DNA of 64,000 nt from positions 1,612,001 through 1,676,000 of the forward strand of contig NZ_CP041203.1 in assembly GCF_008033115.1 (NCBI RefSeq). Direction: 5' to 3'. The translations under genes and the position numbers were made by a program. The stretch comes from Cellulomonas sp. Y8. GTDB taxonomy: Bacteria; Actinomycetota; Actinomycetes; Actinomycetales; Cellulomonadaceae. Positions 16,849 to 26,459 of this stretch are shown here, piece after piece (position 1 is the first letter of the stretch; the number at the start of each line of letters is the position of its first letter). The notes under the pieces are model-generated. The model made no database searches and was not told the origin of the DNA. It worked only from the letters and a program-made list of their open reading frames with translations.

Positions 16849-19839
16849 TCAGCCCGGGACCCGGGTGTCGCTCGGGATGAGGACCGCGCAGGCGTGCAGC
16901 CGGTGCACGGCACCGACGCCCAGCTCGGGCAGCGTCCCGATGAGCCCGTCCGAGCCGAGCCGGGTGTCCGTGTCCCGCACCGAGACGTCGGTGAGCACGG
17001 AGGCCCAGTCGTCCGCCGAGGTGTTGGTGACGGTGTAGACCCAGCAGACCGCCTGCCCGTCGCTGAGCCGGGACCCGGCCGGCGCCTCGGTACCCGTCGC
17101 CAGCACGCTCGCGGGCGACGTCGGGTCGCCGACGTCGACGAACGCCTGCTTCGTGATCTCCAGGTTCGGGTTCGTGGAGAACAGCCGGACGTCGAGGGCA
17201 CCCACGACGAGGCCGTCGTAGTTGCGGTCGGCCGAGGTCACCGCGTGCCCCACGCTGACCGACAGGCCGTTCTCGTCGAGGTCGGGACTGCCGACCGTGA
17301 CCGGCAGCGGGCCCGTCGTGCCGCTGCCCGCGCGGATCTCCGGGTCCGGCGTCCCGAGGGTGACGCCGAGCTCGGTCCCGCGCGCGTCCAGCGCCGTGCT
17401 GAACCGCAGGTCGTCGCTCGGCACCGGAGCACCGGGCCGGACACCCAGCGCGTACTCCGCCTCCTCCCCGGAACCGACGACGAGCGCGACGGCCGGAGGG
17501 TCGACCACGACCGGGTTGACGAAGGTGATCTGGTTGTCGGAGCTGGTGGCGGCACCGATGTTGGTCACGCCCGCCTCGGCGGTCACCCGCCCCGGCTCGA
17601 TGGCGGCGGTGACGACGGCCGAGTCGTCGACCTGCGCGACGACGGTGAACTCCGTGTTCCCGGTGCCGGCCACCGGGGTGACCGAGACGGCGCGCGGGTT
17701 GAGCCGCTCGGCGTCGATGGTGTCGTCCGTGGGCTCCGCCGTCACGGTCAACGAGTCGGGCGTGAACGTCCCCGGGTCGAGCGGGAGCGTCGACTTCACG
17801 GTGTAGTGCAGGTCACGCGCCAGCGTCGGGTCGTTCTGGTCGGCGGCCTGGTCGATGGACAGGTCGACGCGGCAGGAACCCGTGATGGTGAGCGCGCGCG
17901 AGATCTGGGTGGAGGCCAGCTGCCCCCCGGGTACCGCGTAGTGCGCCTGCACCCGCAGGTGGCCGCTGATCGCGCCGGTCGCCGGGTCGATCGGCGCGAC
18001 GGCGTCCGGCTCGAGGTGCGCGAGCCGGGGGTCTCCCGCCGCCGGGATGGTGACCGCGATCCGCTGCCGCTGCTGCGACGTCAGCTCGATGGAGTCGAGC
18101 ACGGCGGTCGAGTGCCCCGTCGCGGTGCCCCAGAGGACGTCCACCACGGTGGGCGCGTCGAGGCGGCGCTCCGTGCGCGGCTCGATGTCGAACTCGGCCG
18201 TGCACCCCACCGGGTAGGGCGTCGGCTGGGTCGCGGCATTCCCGCGGGCCGTCGGGAACCAGGGGGCGAGCTTCCCGTTGGCGCCCTCGTTGGCGTTCAC
18301 GAGGATGTTCTCGGTGAGCCCGATCTCGAAGTCGTTGGGCGCCCAGGCGGTGCTCAGCGCGGGCGAACGGTGGGTGTTCATCCGCACCGTGACGGCGCCC
18401 GTCCCCGACAGGTGGACGAGGTTGTTCCGGGGCAGCGACGTGGTGCCCCACCAGACCTGGAACCCGACCATGTCGTTGCGCTCGATGGTCACACCCGACG
18501 GCGTCACGTTCCGGCTGCTGCCGTGCGGGCCCGTCCAGTGCACCGCCGAGACGGAGACGTGCGGGGTGGCGTGGAGGCGGTTGTCCACGATCGAGCCGGA
18601 TCGCCCGATACCCCTGCCCTGCGGGAGGTGGACGAGGGCGGTCACGGCGCTCGGGGACGCGTGGGTGACCTGGAGCCCCGTGAAGGTGTTGTCGGCGATC
18701 GAGAACTCCTCGACGCGCGCCGCCTCCGCGGTGGTCCGCCCGAAGTCGATGAGCGGGACGGGCTCACGCAGCCGCGCGCCCTCGACCACGTTCCTCTCGA
18801 ACGTCATCGTGTCGACCACGGCCGAGCGCAGGTCCACGAGTCTCGAGCTGCTGTTCACGGCCTGCGCGAAGTTGACCACCGTGTTGCCCGAGAACGTGAG
18901 GTCGCGGACCGTCTGGTTGCGCAACGACATGGGGGACGACGTGCAGCCGGTGGCCGAGGACGCGTTGCACGCGCCGGTGGCGGAGCCGGAGTACCGCACG
19001 CCCTCGACGGCGAGCCCGCTGACCGGGGCGGACGCGGACGACCCGTCGACGAAGCCCCATCCCTGGGTGGTCCCGTTCGACGCGAACCCCGACACCTCGT
19101 AGTCGGTCAGCCGGACGTTGGACGCCCCGCCCCGCACGACCAGGAACCGCTTCGGGTTCGCGTTCGGGGTCGCCATCGTCCCGCCGGTGATGTGCACGTC
19201 CGAGGCCCGCGGACCGACGTAGAACGTCGTCTCCGCGCCCCACGAGTCGTCGACGCCCTGCAGGGTGATGTCCGGCCCGTCGATGTGGAACACCGCCGCG
19301 CTCGGGACCGCGGAGCTGTTCGGGGGCGCCGCCCGGAGGCGGTTCTCCAGGTCGATGGTCACGGGTGCGGTGATCTCGAAGACGGCGCCGTTGTCGCCGG
19401 TGATCGTGCCGCCCGTCGACACCGGGGTGGTCCGCATCCAGGTGCTCTCCGACGGGCCGGTGATGTCGATGAGCCCACCCGCGAAGTCGGGGTGCACGCC
19501 GATGCGCACCTGCCCGACGCCGGCGTTGATCGTGTTCGACTCCTCGATCGCGGCGCGCAGCGTGCACGCGCCGCTCGCGGTGGCGCAGACCCCGTCGCCG
19601 CGGGCGTCGTCGCCCTCGGTCCCGAGCGAGTCCACGAGGAACTCGTGCGCCCAGGCGGACGGCGCGGCACCGGGGTCGCCGTGGGCGGCGGTCACTCCGG
19701 TCGCGAGCAGCGCGCCGCTCGCGGCGACGGCACCGACCGGCCTGGACCACCGACCGGCGAGCGCGCGCATCGGCCCGCTGCCGCGCTGGGGCCGGACGCC
19801 GCGCAGGGGCCGGGCGCCGGACGAGTGACGTGAGATCAT
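16849..19839 (-). CDS. large secreted CSLREA/beta-helix surface protein
   Basis: A 996-residue exported protein. A basic n-region, PVGAVAASGALLATGVTAAHG and a signal-peptidase site give a normal Sec signal. Shortly after comes CATASGACTLRAAIEESN, the CSLREA motif found near the N-terminus of extracellular repeat proteins. The middle (about residues 100-480) reads as a right-handed parallel beta-helix with many short strands and asparagine ladders. The C-terminal 400 residues look like a series of Ig-like or DUF11-like domains (LDLRNRPVTIT-type strands, VDLSIDQAADQND). There is no anchor. AGGAGG stands five bases before the ATG. First gene of the minus-strand surface cluster. Confidence 0.85.
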   Translation of the reverse strand: MISRHSSGARPLRGVRPQRGSGPMRALAGRWSRPVGAVAASGALLATGVTAAHGDPGAAPSAWAHEFLVDSLGTEGDDARGDGVCATASGACTLRAAIEESNTINAGVGQVRIGVHPDFAGGLIDITGPSESTWMRTTPVSTGGTITGDNGAVFEITAPVTIDLENRLRAAPPNSSAVPSAAVFHIDGPDITLQGVDDSWGAETTFYVGPRASDVHITGGTMATPNANPKRFLVVRGGASNVRLTDYEVSGFASNGTTQGWGFVDGSSASAPVSGLAVEGVRYSGSATGACNASSATGCTSSPMSLRNQTVRDLTFSGNTVVNFAQAVNSSSRLVDLRSAVVDTMTFERNVVEGARLREPVPLIDFGRTTAEAARVEEFSIADNTFTGLQVTHASPSAVTALVHLPQGRGIGRSGSIVDNRLHATPHVSVSAVHWTGPHGSSRNVTPSGVTIERNDMVGFQVWWGTTSLPRNNLVHLSGTGAVTVRMNTHRSPALSTAWAPNDFEIGLTENILVNANEGANGKLAPWFPTARGNAATQPTPYPVGCTAEFDIEPRTERRLDAPTVVDVLWGTATGHSTAVLDSIELTSQQRQRIAVTIPAAGDPRLAHLEPDAVAPIDPATGAISGHLRVQAHYAVPGGQLASTQISRALTITGSCRVDLSIDQAADQNDPTLARDLHYTVKSTLPLDPGTFTPDSLTVTAEPTDDTIDAERLNPRAVSVTPVAGTGNTEFTVVAQVDDSAVVTAAIEPGRVTAEAGVTNIGAATSSDNQITFVNPVVVDPPAVALVVGSGEEAEYALGVRPGAPVPSDDLRFSTALDARGTELGVTLGTPDPEIRAGSGTTGPLPVTVGSPDLDENGLSVSVGHAVTSADRNYDGLVVGALDVRLFSTNPNLEITKQAFVDVGDPTSPASVLATGTEAPAGSRLSDGQAVCWVYTVTNTSADDWASVLTDVSVRDTDTRLGSDGLIGTLPELGVGAVHRLHACAVLIPSDTRVPG

Positions 19840-20431
19840 CGAGGCCTCCTCGCGACGGCATCGGCACTCCGGCGGCTCTCGCCCCGGGTGGCTCGTCGCG
19901 GTGACAGGTGCGAACTGGACGGGACAAGACTCCGGGCCGCTCGTCCCCGCTCAGCCCCTCCTCGGTGGGACCGACGGCGCTCCTCCGCACGGACGCACCC
20001 GACCTCGGTGCGATCGCCCGCGGCCCCGGCGGTGCTCTCGGTGCGACCGGGCTCCGGCACGCCGGCCCGGTCCCCCCGCGAGCTCGTCGTCACCCTGCGC
20101 ATCCGGCAGACGGTCCGGCCGTCGGCCGGGGACGGAGCTCCGCAGGCGCCGCGCTCAACGACGGCGGGCGAGGCACTGAGCTCGGACGACGGGGGTACTC
20201 AGCGCTGCTCGGAGCCGGGCAGGTCGGGCACCAGGGTCGTCCCTGGTCGACCGGCCGGCGTTCCGGGGGGATCTCGGGCACGTCGTCGGGCGGACGACGA
20301 CGCCCTGCCGGCCGGTCGACCACGCGACTGCGCGCCCGGGTCTGGTCAATCCGCCCGAACAGCGGTCCACTGGGAGGCCCGGTTGCTTGCGCGCTCGACG
20401 ATGTCCGCGGACGAAGGACCAGGTGGGACCG
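19840..20431. promoter_or_regulatory. divergent intergenic region with overlapping hairpins
   Basis: No gene is supported in these 592 bases between the CSLREA gene and the LuxR gene. CCAGGG-TCGT-CCCTGG forms a perfect hairpin at 20231-20246. Its 3' arm overlaps a second, larger dyad: a 16-bp perfect inverted repeat at 20244-20259 and 20307-20322 (TGGTCGACCGGCCGGC and its complement), with CGTCGTC/GACGACG nested inside. The two structures exclude each other, as in attenuators or riboswitch-like leaders of the LuxR gene. Confidence 0.5.
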
Positions 20432-23017
20432 ATGACCGATCAGATCGCCGACGGCGTGGCCGCCCTCGCCGGGCGCGGGACCAGCGTGCTGCTCACCGGT
20501 CCGGCAGGGTCCGGGCGCTCGCACGCGCTGCGCCGCGTCGCCGCGCAGCTGGACCGGTCCGGCCGGGACGTGCTCCGGGTGGACGGGGTCGCCGGCACCC
20601 CGCCCCTGGCCGCCGTGCGGCTGGCGCTGCCCGGCGTGCTCCCGGGCCGCGGCGCCGAGCCGGTCGGGTTCGCCGGCCTGCACCAGGCGCTGCTCGAGCA
20701 CCTCGGCGACGACGACACGGTGCTCGTCGTCGACGACGGCCACCTGCTGGACCGGGAGTCCTGGGGGCTGCTCGGCGCGGTGCACCGCCGGCTCGGCACC
20801 CCCGTGGTGACGACCGTCGTGCCCGGCGTGCCGTTCGTGCCGTGGTTCGTGGAGAACGTCCGGCCGGTGGTGGAGGTCGCGATCGGCGGCATGTCCGCCG
20901 AGGGCCTGCACGCGGTGCTCGAGGAGCGGGCGCAGGGCCCCGTGCCGCCCCAGCTCTCGGTGCGGATCCACGCCGAGACGGGCGGCCAGCCCTCGCTGGC
21001 GCTGGCGGTGTTCGACGAGGCCCGCCGGCGCGGCTGGGAGCCCGGCCCCGTGCCGGACGAGCTGCTGCGCTCCGCGCGGGTGTCCGGGATGCACGCGGCG
21101 GCCGTGTCCGGGCTCCCGCCCGAGGACCGCGACGCGGTCGAGCTGCTCGGCGTCGTCGGGCCGCTGCCCCTGCGCGCCGCGCTCGCCCTGCTCGGCGGGG
21201 ACCGGCTGTCCGCCCTGGAGCGGCGCGGCATGCTCCGCGCGGGCCGCTCGGGCGGGGAGCCCACGGTCGCCGTCGCGCCGCCCGGGCTCGCGGACCACCT
21301 CGCCCGTGCCACCGGCGAGACCACGCGGTACCGCCTGGTCACGGCGGCGCTCGACGCGCTGGACACCGACCCCGGGGGCGAGGACGCCGGCCTGCGCACG
21401 CGGCTGCGCGGGCTGCTCGCGGCCGTCGGCGACGACGTCGCGGGGCCCGTCCCCGCCGGCTGGTCCGAGGACCCCGGGGCCGGGGGCGCCGCCGTCGCCC
21501 GGCTCCTCGCCACCCGGGTGCGCATCCAGCTCGCGGCGGCCGCGCGCCGGTGGCAGGACGACCCCCGCACCGAGCACGCCGCCGAGCTGCTCCGGCTGCT
21601 GCTGTCGGTCGAGGACGAGCCCGGCCGCGTGGACGACGTCCTCGCGCGCACCGACCGGACCACCGACCTCGACGGGTTCGCGCCGGTGCAGCTGCGGTAC
21701 CTCGAGGGTCGCTGGGCGATCGCGCAGGGCGGGGACCCCGCCGCGGTCGCGGACGGCCTGGTGGCCGGCCTGCCGGCCGGCGCGACACCCGCGCACCGGG
21801 AGGCGCTGGACTCGCTCGCGGTGGCGCTCCGCGCCGAGTACGGGGACGTGCCCGACGGCTACGCCGCCACGCTCGGCCCGCGGGTGGACGGCGACGACCC
21901 GGCGGCGGCCGCGGCGCGCGTGGCGCTGGCGGCGTGCCACGTGATCGCGGGCCGGCACGACGACACGGCCGCGCTGCTGGCCGGGGAGCGCAGCGGCTGG
22001 CCCGCCCTGCTCCGGGACAGCGCCGACGTGCTCTCCGTGCTCACCCGGTACGGCAGCGGGCGGTTGGCCGAGGGCGTCGACCGGGCCCGCGCGCTCGCGG
22101 GCGCGGCCGTCGACGAGGGCTCGCCGTCGACCTGGGTGGGCGGCCTGTACGTGGCGGCCCTGTGCCTGGGCAGCCGGATGCGCCTCGACGCCGCCCGCCG
22201 CGAGCTGCTGCCGGTGCTCGCCTCGGGCCTGCGCGCCCGCGCGCTCGTCGTCGCTCCCGACCTGGCCGCCCGCGTGCTGCTCGCCACGCTGTCGCTGCAC
22301 AGCCAGCAGACCGGTCTCGTCCAGGGGCTGCGCGCGCTGGCCGAGGAGCACGAGGCGCCCGCCGACGCCCTGCCGTTCGGCGACGCGCTCTGGGTCGCGG
22401 CGATGAGCCTGTTCGCCGGCGGCGACCCGGAGGAGGGCGCGCGGCTGCTCGACCTGCTCACCGACCGGGAGCGCGGGCTCGGGCACCACCTCGCCGCGGA
22501 CGCCACCCGGATCTACCGGCTGCTGCTGTCCTTCGACCCGGGGCTCGCGACCGCCTTCCGCGGCACCGCGGAGCGGGTCGGCGGCGAGGCGTACCTGACC
22601 TACCTCGACGCCCAGCACGCGCTGCGGGACGGGCGCGACCCGGACGCGCTCGTGGCGGTCGCCCGACGGTTCGTCGCCCTGGACATGCGGGAGCAGGCGG
22701 TCCGCTGCTACCTGATCGCGGCGGGCCTCCTGCAGGTCGCCGGGGACGACGACGGCGCCGCCCGCGCCCGCGCCGACGCGCAGGTGCTCGGGTCGACGCC
22801 CTCCGTCCCCCTCGACGAGCAGGCGGGCAGCGCCGAGCTGACCGAGCGGGAGCGGGAGATCGCGGCGCTGATCGCGCGCGGCGAGTCGACCTCGGCGATC
22901 GCCCGGCGGCTGTTCCTCAGCCGGCGGACCGTCGAGAGCCACCTGTACAACATCAGGCGGAAGACCGGCGCGAAGGACCGCGCCGACATCGGCCGGATCG
23001 TCGACCCCTACGCCTGA
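20432..23017 (+). CDS. large LuxR-family transcriptional regulator (LAL-like)
   Basis: An 861-residue regulator: N-terminal ATPase-like domain, a long helical repeat region and a C-terminal LuxR helix-turn-helix (LTEREREIAALIARGESTSA, then SRRTVESHLYNIRRKTG). The P-loop is LLTGPAGSGRSHAL, with arginine where the Walker A lysine should be, and LVVDDGHLL is Walker B-like, so nucleotide hydrolysis is doubtful. AGGTGGG precedes the ATG at 20432. It is divergent from the surface-protein cluster and separated from it by a structured region, so it is the obvious candidate regulator of that cluster; this is inferred from position only. Confidence 0.87.
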   Translation: MTDQIADGVAALAGRGTSVLLTGPAGSGRSHALRRVAAQLDRSGRDVLRVDGVAGTPPLAAVRLALPGVLPGRGAEPVGFAGLHQALLEHLGDDDTVLVVDDGHLLDRESWGLLGAVHRRLGTPVVTTVVPGVPFVPWFVENVRPVVEVAIGGMSAEGLHAVLEERAQGPVPPQLSVRIHAETGGQPSLALAVFDEARRRGWEPGPVPDELLRSARVSGMHAAAVSGLPPEDRDAVELLGVVGPLPLRAALALLGGDRLSALERRGMLRAGRSGGEPTVAVAPPGLADHLARATGETTRYRLVTAALDALDTDPGGEDAGLRTRLRGLLAAVGDDVAGPVPAGWSEDPGAGGAAVARLLATRVRIQLAAAARRWQDDPRTEHAAELLRLLLSVEDEPGRVDDVLARTDRTTDLDGFAPVQLRYLEGRWAIAQGGDPAAVADGLVAGLPAGATPAHREALDSLAVALRAEYGDVPDGYAATLGPRVDGDDPAAAAARVALAACHVIAGRHDDTAALLAGERSGWPALLRDSADVLSVLTRYGSGRLAEGVDRARALAGAAVDEGSPSTWVGGLYVAALCLGSRMRLDAARRELLPVLASGLRARALVVAPDLAARVLLATLSLHSQQTGLVQGLRALAEEHEAPADALPFGDALWVAAMSLFAGGDPEEGARLLDLLTDRERGLGHHLAADATRIYRLLLSFDPGLATAFRGTAERVGGEAYLTYLDAQHALRDGRDPDALVAVARRFVALDMREQAVRCYLIAAGLLQVAGDDDGAARARADAQVLGSTPSVPLDEQAGSAELTEREREIAALIARGESTSAIARRLFLSRRTVESHLYNIRRKTGAKDRADIGRIVDPYA

Positions 23018-23090
23018 CCGCCGTGGGCCGCCACCTACCCACGCCTGCGCGGGCGACCGCGGCTGCGACCGCTCCTGCCAGGCTGCGGCC

Positions 23091-24704
23091 GTGACGACCG
23101 ACCTGCTGTGGCTGGGTGCCCTCGCGCTCCCCGCCGCGCTCTGCGCCGTGCTGCTGGCCCGGGGCGGCGACCGCCGCCGGACCGCGGCCGCCGCCGCGCC
23201 GCTCGCGCTGCTCCCGCTCGCGGCGCTGGCCGTGCTGGGCACCGGCGCGGGGTCCGGCACCGGCTCCGGCTCGGACGGGCTGGTGCTGGTCGACGCGCTG
23301 TCGCGCCCCCTGGTGCTGGTCGCGACCGTGCTGTACGCCGCGGCCCTGGTCGTCACCGCGCGGGCGGGCACGCCCGGCGCCGTCCGGCTGACGGCGCTGC
23401 TGCTGCTCTGCTGCGCCGGCAACGCCCTGGCGCTGCTGGCGGCGGACGTGGTGACGCTGGTGGCCGGGTGCCTGGTCACGACCGTCGCGGTCGGGCTGAT
23501 GGCCCGGCTCCCGGCGGGCGGTCCCGCGCGGTCCGCCGCCCGGGTGCACCTGGCCCTGGCCGTCACCTCGGACGCCGCGCTCGTCGCCGCCGCGGCGCTC
23601 GTCGTCGGGGCGGGGGGCGGGCGGCTCGCCGACGTGCCCGCGGTGGTGGCGACCTCACCCGTCCTGGTGCCGGTCGTGGCGCTCACCCTGGTCGCGTTCG
23701 GCATCCGCGCCGCCACGTTCCCGCTGCACGGCTGGCTTCCGCTCCTGGAGTCGACCGTCGCGATCCCGGTCGGCGCCGTGCTCAGCGGCACCGTCGTCAA
23801 GGTCGGGCTGGTCGGCCTGCTGCGGCTGCTGCCGCTCGGCGAGGTCGCCCTGCCGGGCTGGGGCACCGCCCTGGTGGTCGTCGGGCTGGCGGGCGGGCTG
23901 CTCGCCGTCGTGCCGGGGGTGCTGAACGACGACGCGGAGGTGTCGCTCGGGTACAGCACGGTCGGCCAGATGGGCTTCATCACGGTGCTCGTCGGGGTGG
24001 CGCTCGCGATCCCGGAGCTCGCCCAGGCGTGCGCGCTGTCGGCCGTCGTCTACGCGGTGCACCACGGGATGGCCAAGGGTGGCCTCGTGCTGTCCGTGCA
24101 GATCTGGCAGCGGCACGGGGGCGGGCGGCTGCGCGGGCTGGTCCTCGCCGGCGCCGCCGTGCTCGCCCTCGCCGTGGTCGGCGCGCCGTTCGGCAGCGGC
24201 GCGGTGGCGAAGTACGCCGCGAAGCGCACCCTCGCCGACGGCCCCGAGCTGGCCGTCATCACGGTGGCGCTGCCGTTCGTCGCGACCGTCTCCACGTTGA
24301 TCCTGGTCCGGACCGCGACGATCCTGCGCCGGCACGTCCGACCGGGCCCGGTGGGGGCCGACGTCGGCCTGGTGTCCTGGGTCGTGCTCTGCCTCGGCGG
24401 GACCGTCGCGACCTGGTACCTCGCGGGCCGGTGGGTGCCGGTGCTGTCCGTGCCCGCCCTCGACACCGTCACGCTGTGGCAGGCGACCTGGCCGGTGCTG
24501 CTCGGCCTGGGGCTCGCCGGGGTCGGGGCCGTGGCGGTGCGGGCCGGCCTGGTCCCGCCGCGGCTGCGGGCGGCCACCGTCCCGCGGGGCGACCTCGTGG
24601 CGGTGCTGGGCGGGGCGCTCGACGCGGCGGCCGCGGCGCACGCACGGGCATCGGACGGGCGGGCGCCGGCCCGCGCGCCCGGCCCCCCGGACGAGCCCGT
24701 CTGA
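23091..24704 (+). CDS. orphan proton-conducting antiporter subunit (MrpD/NuoL-M family)
   Basis: A 537-residue protein with about 14 helices of the complex I/Mrp antiporter family. Family landmarks are FPLHGWLPLLEST, GTVVKVGLVGLLRLLPL (with the conserved lysine), GYSTVGQMGFITV and VVYAVHHGMAKGGLVL with paired histidines and a lysine. A complete Mrp or Nuo operon is absent: no small subunits lie near. Orphans of this family are often partners of carbonate uptake or hydrogenase-type complexes, but nothing here says which. The GTG start lies seven bases after a CAGGCT element, consistent with a leaderless message. Confidence 0.85.
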   Translation: MTTDLLWLGALALPAALCAVLLARGGDRRRTAAAAAPLALLPLAALAVLGTGAGSGTGSGSDGLVLVDALSRPLVLVATVLYAAALVVTARAGTPGAVRLTALLLLCCAGNALALLAADVVTLVAGCLVTTVAVGLMARLPAGGPARSAARVHLALAVTSDAALVAAAALVVGAGGGRLADVPAVVATSPVLVPVVALTLVAFGIRAATFPLHGWLPLLESTVAIPVGAVLSGTVVKVGLVGLLRLLPLGEVALPGWGTALVVVGLAGGLLAVVPGVLNDDAEVSLGYSTVGQMGFITVLVGVALAIPELAQACALSAVVYAVHHGMAKGGLVLSVQIWQRHGGGRLRGLVLAGAAVLALAVVGAPFGSGAVAKYAAKRTLADGPELAVITVALPFVATVSTLILVRTATILRRHVRPGPVGADVGLVSWVVLCLGGTVATWYLAGRWVPVLSVPALDTVTLWQATWPVLLGLGLAGVGAVAVRAGLVPPRLRAATVPRGDLVAVLGGALDAAAAAHARASDGRAPARAPGPPDEPV

Positions 24705-24710
24705 CGCCCG

Positions 24711-24757
24711 CACCGGCAGGCACCGGGAGGCACCGGGAGGCACCGGGAGGCACCGGA
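24711..24757 (+). repeat. tandem decamer repeat
   Basis: About 4.7 copies of the 10-base unit CACCGGGAGG (first copy CACCGGCAGG) directly after the antiporter gene. The rest of the gap to the next gene (24758-24909) shows no supported feature apart from an AAGGA ribosome-binding site before the GTG at 24910. Confidence 0.8.
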
Positions 24758-24909
24758 ACGGCTGGTCGAGCCGGTCGCCGGTCTCGGGGAACCGCCCGAC
24801 CGGCGGGTGGGCCCGCACGGCGCCGCGGACGACGGCGCGTCCCCGGTTGCCGGGCGGCCCTCGCCGTGCGGGGATGGGGCGTGCTCGCTGACCCGACAAG
24901 GACGCTCCG

Positions 24910-25686
24910 GTGACCGGCCGCCCCCCGCTGCGCATCTCCGTCGTCGTGCCCGCGTGGGACGAGGAGGACCGGCTCCCGCGCTGCCTCGCGTCCCTCGCGG
25001 CCCAGACCCGGCTCCCCGACGAGGTGGTCGTCGTGGACAACGCCAGCGGCGACGGGACCGCGCGGGTGGCCGCCGCGGCCGGCGCCCGGGTGGTGCACGA
25101 GGCCGAGCGCGGCATCTGGCCCGCCGCGGCGGCCGGGTACGACGCCGCGACCGGCGACGTCATCGCGCGGGTGGACGCGGACACGGTGCTGCCCCCGGGG
25201 TGGCTCGCGCGGGTCGAGGTGCTGCTCGCGGACGACCCGGGGTGCGCCGCGGTCACCGGACCGGGGCGGTTCCGGCTCGGGTCGGTCGGCGGGCTGGGCA
25301 GCGCGCTGGTGCACCTGCTCTACATGCGCGCCTACTTCGTCCTGGCGGGGCTCGCGCTCGGCGGCCCCCCGGTGTTCGGGTCGGCGTGCGCCGTGCGCGC
25401 CGCCGCCTGGCGGACCGCACGGCACGAGGTGCACCGCGAGGCCGACGTCCACGACGACCTGGACCTGAGCTTCCACCTGCCGCCCGGGTCGGTCCGGTAC
25501 GACGCCGGCCTGGCCGTGTCGATCTCCGCCCGGCCGCTGCGGTCGCCGCGCGGGCTCGGCCGGCGGGTGGCCCGCGGGTGGCGGTCCGTCGTGCTGCACT
25601 GGCCGGAGCAGGCGCCGTGGCGGGCGCCGGAGCGCCGCGCGGCCTGGTGGCGGGGGCAGGCGGCGCCGGCGGCGCCGCCACGCTGA
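24910..25686 (+). CDS. glycosyltransferase family 2 protein
   Basis: A 258-residue GT-A fold enzyme. ISVVVPAWDEEDRLPRCLASL is the N-terminal nucleotide-sugar motif, VVVDNASGDGT follows, and ARVDADTVLPPGWL has the DxD metal-binding motif. VFGSACAVR and ADVHDDLDLS correspond to the acceptor and catalytic region. There is a hydrophobic patch (LYMRAYFVLAGLALGG) that could contact the membrane. It probably adds a sugar to a lipid or polysaccharide; donor and acceptor unknown. GTG start. Confidence 0.88.
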   Translation: MTGRPPLRISVVVPAWDEEDRLPRCLASLAAQTRLPDEVVVVDNASGDGTARVAAAAGARVVHEAERGIWPAAAAGYDAATGDVIARVDADTVLPPGWLARVEVLLADDPGCAAVTGPGRFRLGSVGGLGSALVHLLYMRAYFVLAGLALGGPPVFGSACAVRAAAWRTARHEVHREADVHDDLDLSFHLPPGSVRYDAGLAVSISARPLRSPRGLGRRVARGWRSVVLHWPEQAPWRAPERRAAWWRGQAAPAAPPR

Positions 25687-25696
25687 CCCGGCCGCG

Positions 25697-26309
25697 TCAG
25701 CCCGCGGGGCGGACCGGCTGCCGCAGCACCGTACGCAGCCGGTCGGGCGCGACCCGGCGCGGGTCGCCGAGGTAGATCTCGTGGTGCCGGCCGTTCCAGG
25801 TCAGGCCGTGGGCGGGCATGAGCTCGTGGTGCAGCCGGGCGAGCGCGGGCGCCTCGTCGTCGTACGACCCGACGTGCAGCACCTGGAGGCACCGGCCCTC
25901 GTCGAGCGTCAGCGGCCGGACCCGGTCGACGGGCAGATCCGGCCGCCGCCCCGCAGCGGCCCCGAGTCCGGTGTCGACGTCGGCACCGGCCACCGCGCTC
26001 GGTAGCGGGATCAGCATCGTCCAGTCCCAGTCGGCCTTGCGGCCGGCCGAACGCGGCGGGGTCCGCGCTCGACCACAGGCCCTCGAGCGGCCCGACCACG
26101 AACGGCTCCCCGGTGCGCCGCTTCCGCGCCGCACGCACCGCGTACGCCACGGTGTAGAGCGCGCCGACGGCGTCCGCGTAGGCGGCGGACGAGTTCGGGT
26201 CGCCGTGCCCGTCGACGGCGAGGTAGTCCGCCGGGGGGACCACGACCTCGGCCCACTCGGCGCCCGCCCGGTACAGCTCGGCGCGCTCACGCCGCACGTC
26301 GATCGCCAC
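25697..26309 (-). pseudogene. GyrI-like small-molecule-binding protein, frameshifted
   Basis: The upstream part (VAIDVRRERAELYRAGAEWAEV, VPPADYLAVDGHGDPN) and the downstream part (KADWDWTMLIPLPSA, CLQVLHVGSYDDEAPALARLH, GRHHEIYLGDPRRV) are one GyrI-like/SOUL-type ligand-binding protein of about 200 residues. They lie in different frames that meet near 26047. Removing one base from GGCCGGCC restores AFAGRKADWDW. GGGAGG precedes the GTG at 26309. These proteins bind small hydrophobic molecules and often accompany MerR or efflux genes, but none is adjacent. Either recently broken or an assembly indel. Confidence 0.72.
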
Positions 26310-26447
26310 CGCCGCCCTCCCGAGGTCGCCGTCCCGTTCATCATGGCGCGGGCGCGTGGCGCGCGGCACCCGGGTTCCCCGTCCGGCCTCACCCAACCAC
26401 TCCACCGCCACCACTCAGACGCCGCTGATCGCGCCCGGCACCGTGCC

Positions 26448-26453
26448 TAGCGT
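26448..26453 (+). promoter_or_regulatory. -10 element of the FtsW-like gene (leaderless)
   Basis: TAGCGT ends six bases before the GTG at 26460, so transcription should begin at the start codon. The surrounding CCTAGCGTGGC matches the element at 5628. Confidence 0.5.
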
Positions 26454-26459
26454 GGCTCG

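Noticed and set aside
20090..23983. A minus-strand reading frame of about 1300 codons
   Set aside because: It lies opposite the LuxR and antiporter genes, is rich in arginine, proline and histidine, and has no start signal or domain.
24711..24757. Short tandem repeats as a CRISPR array
   Set aside because: The 10-base unit repeats without spacers and no cas gene is near.
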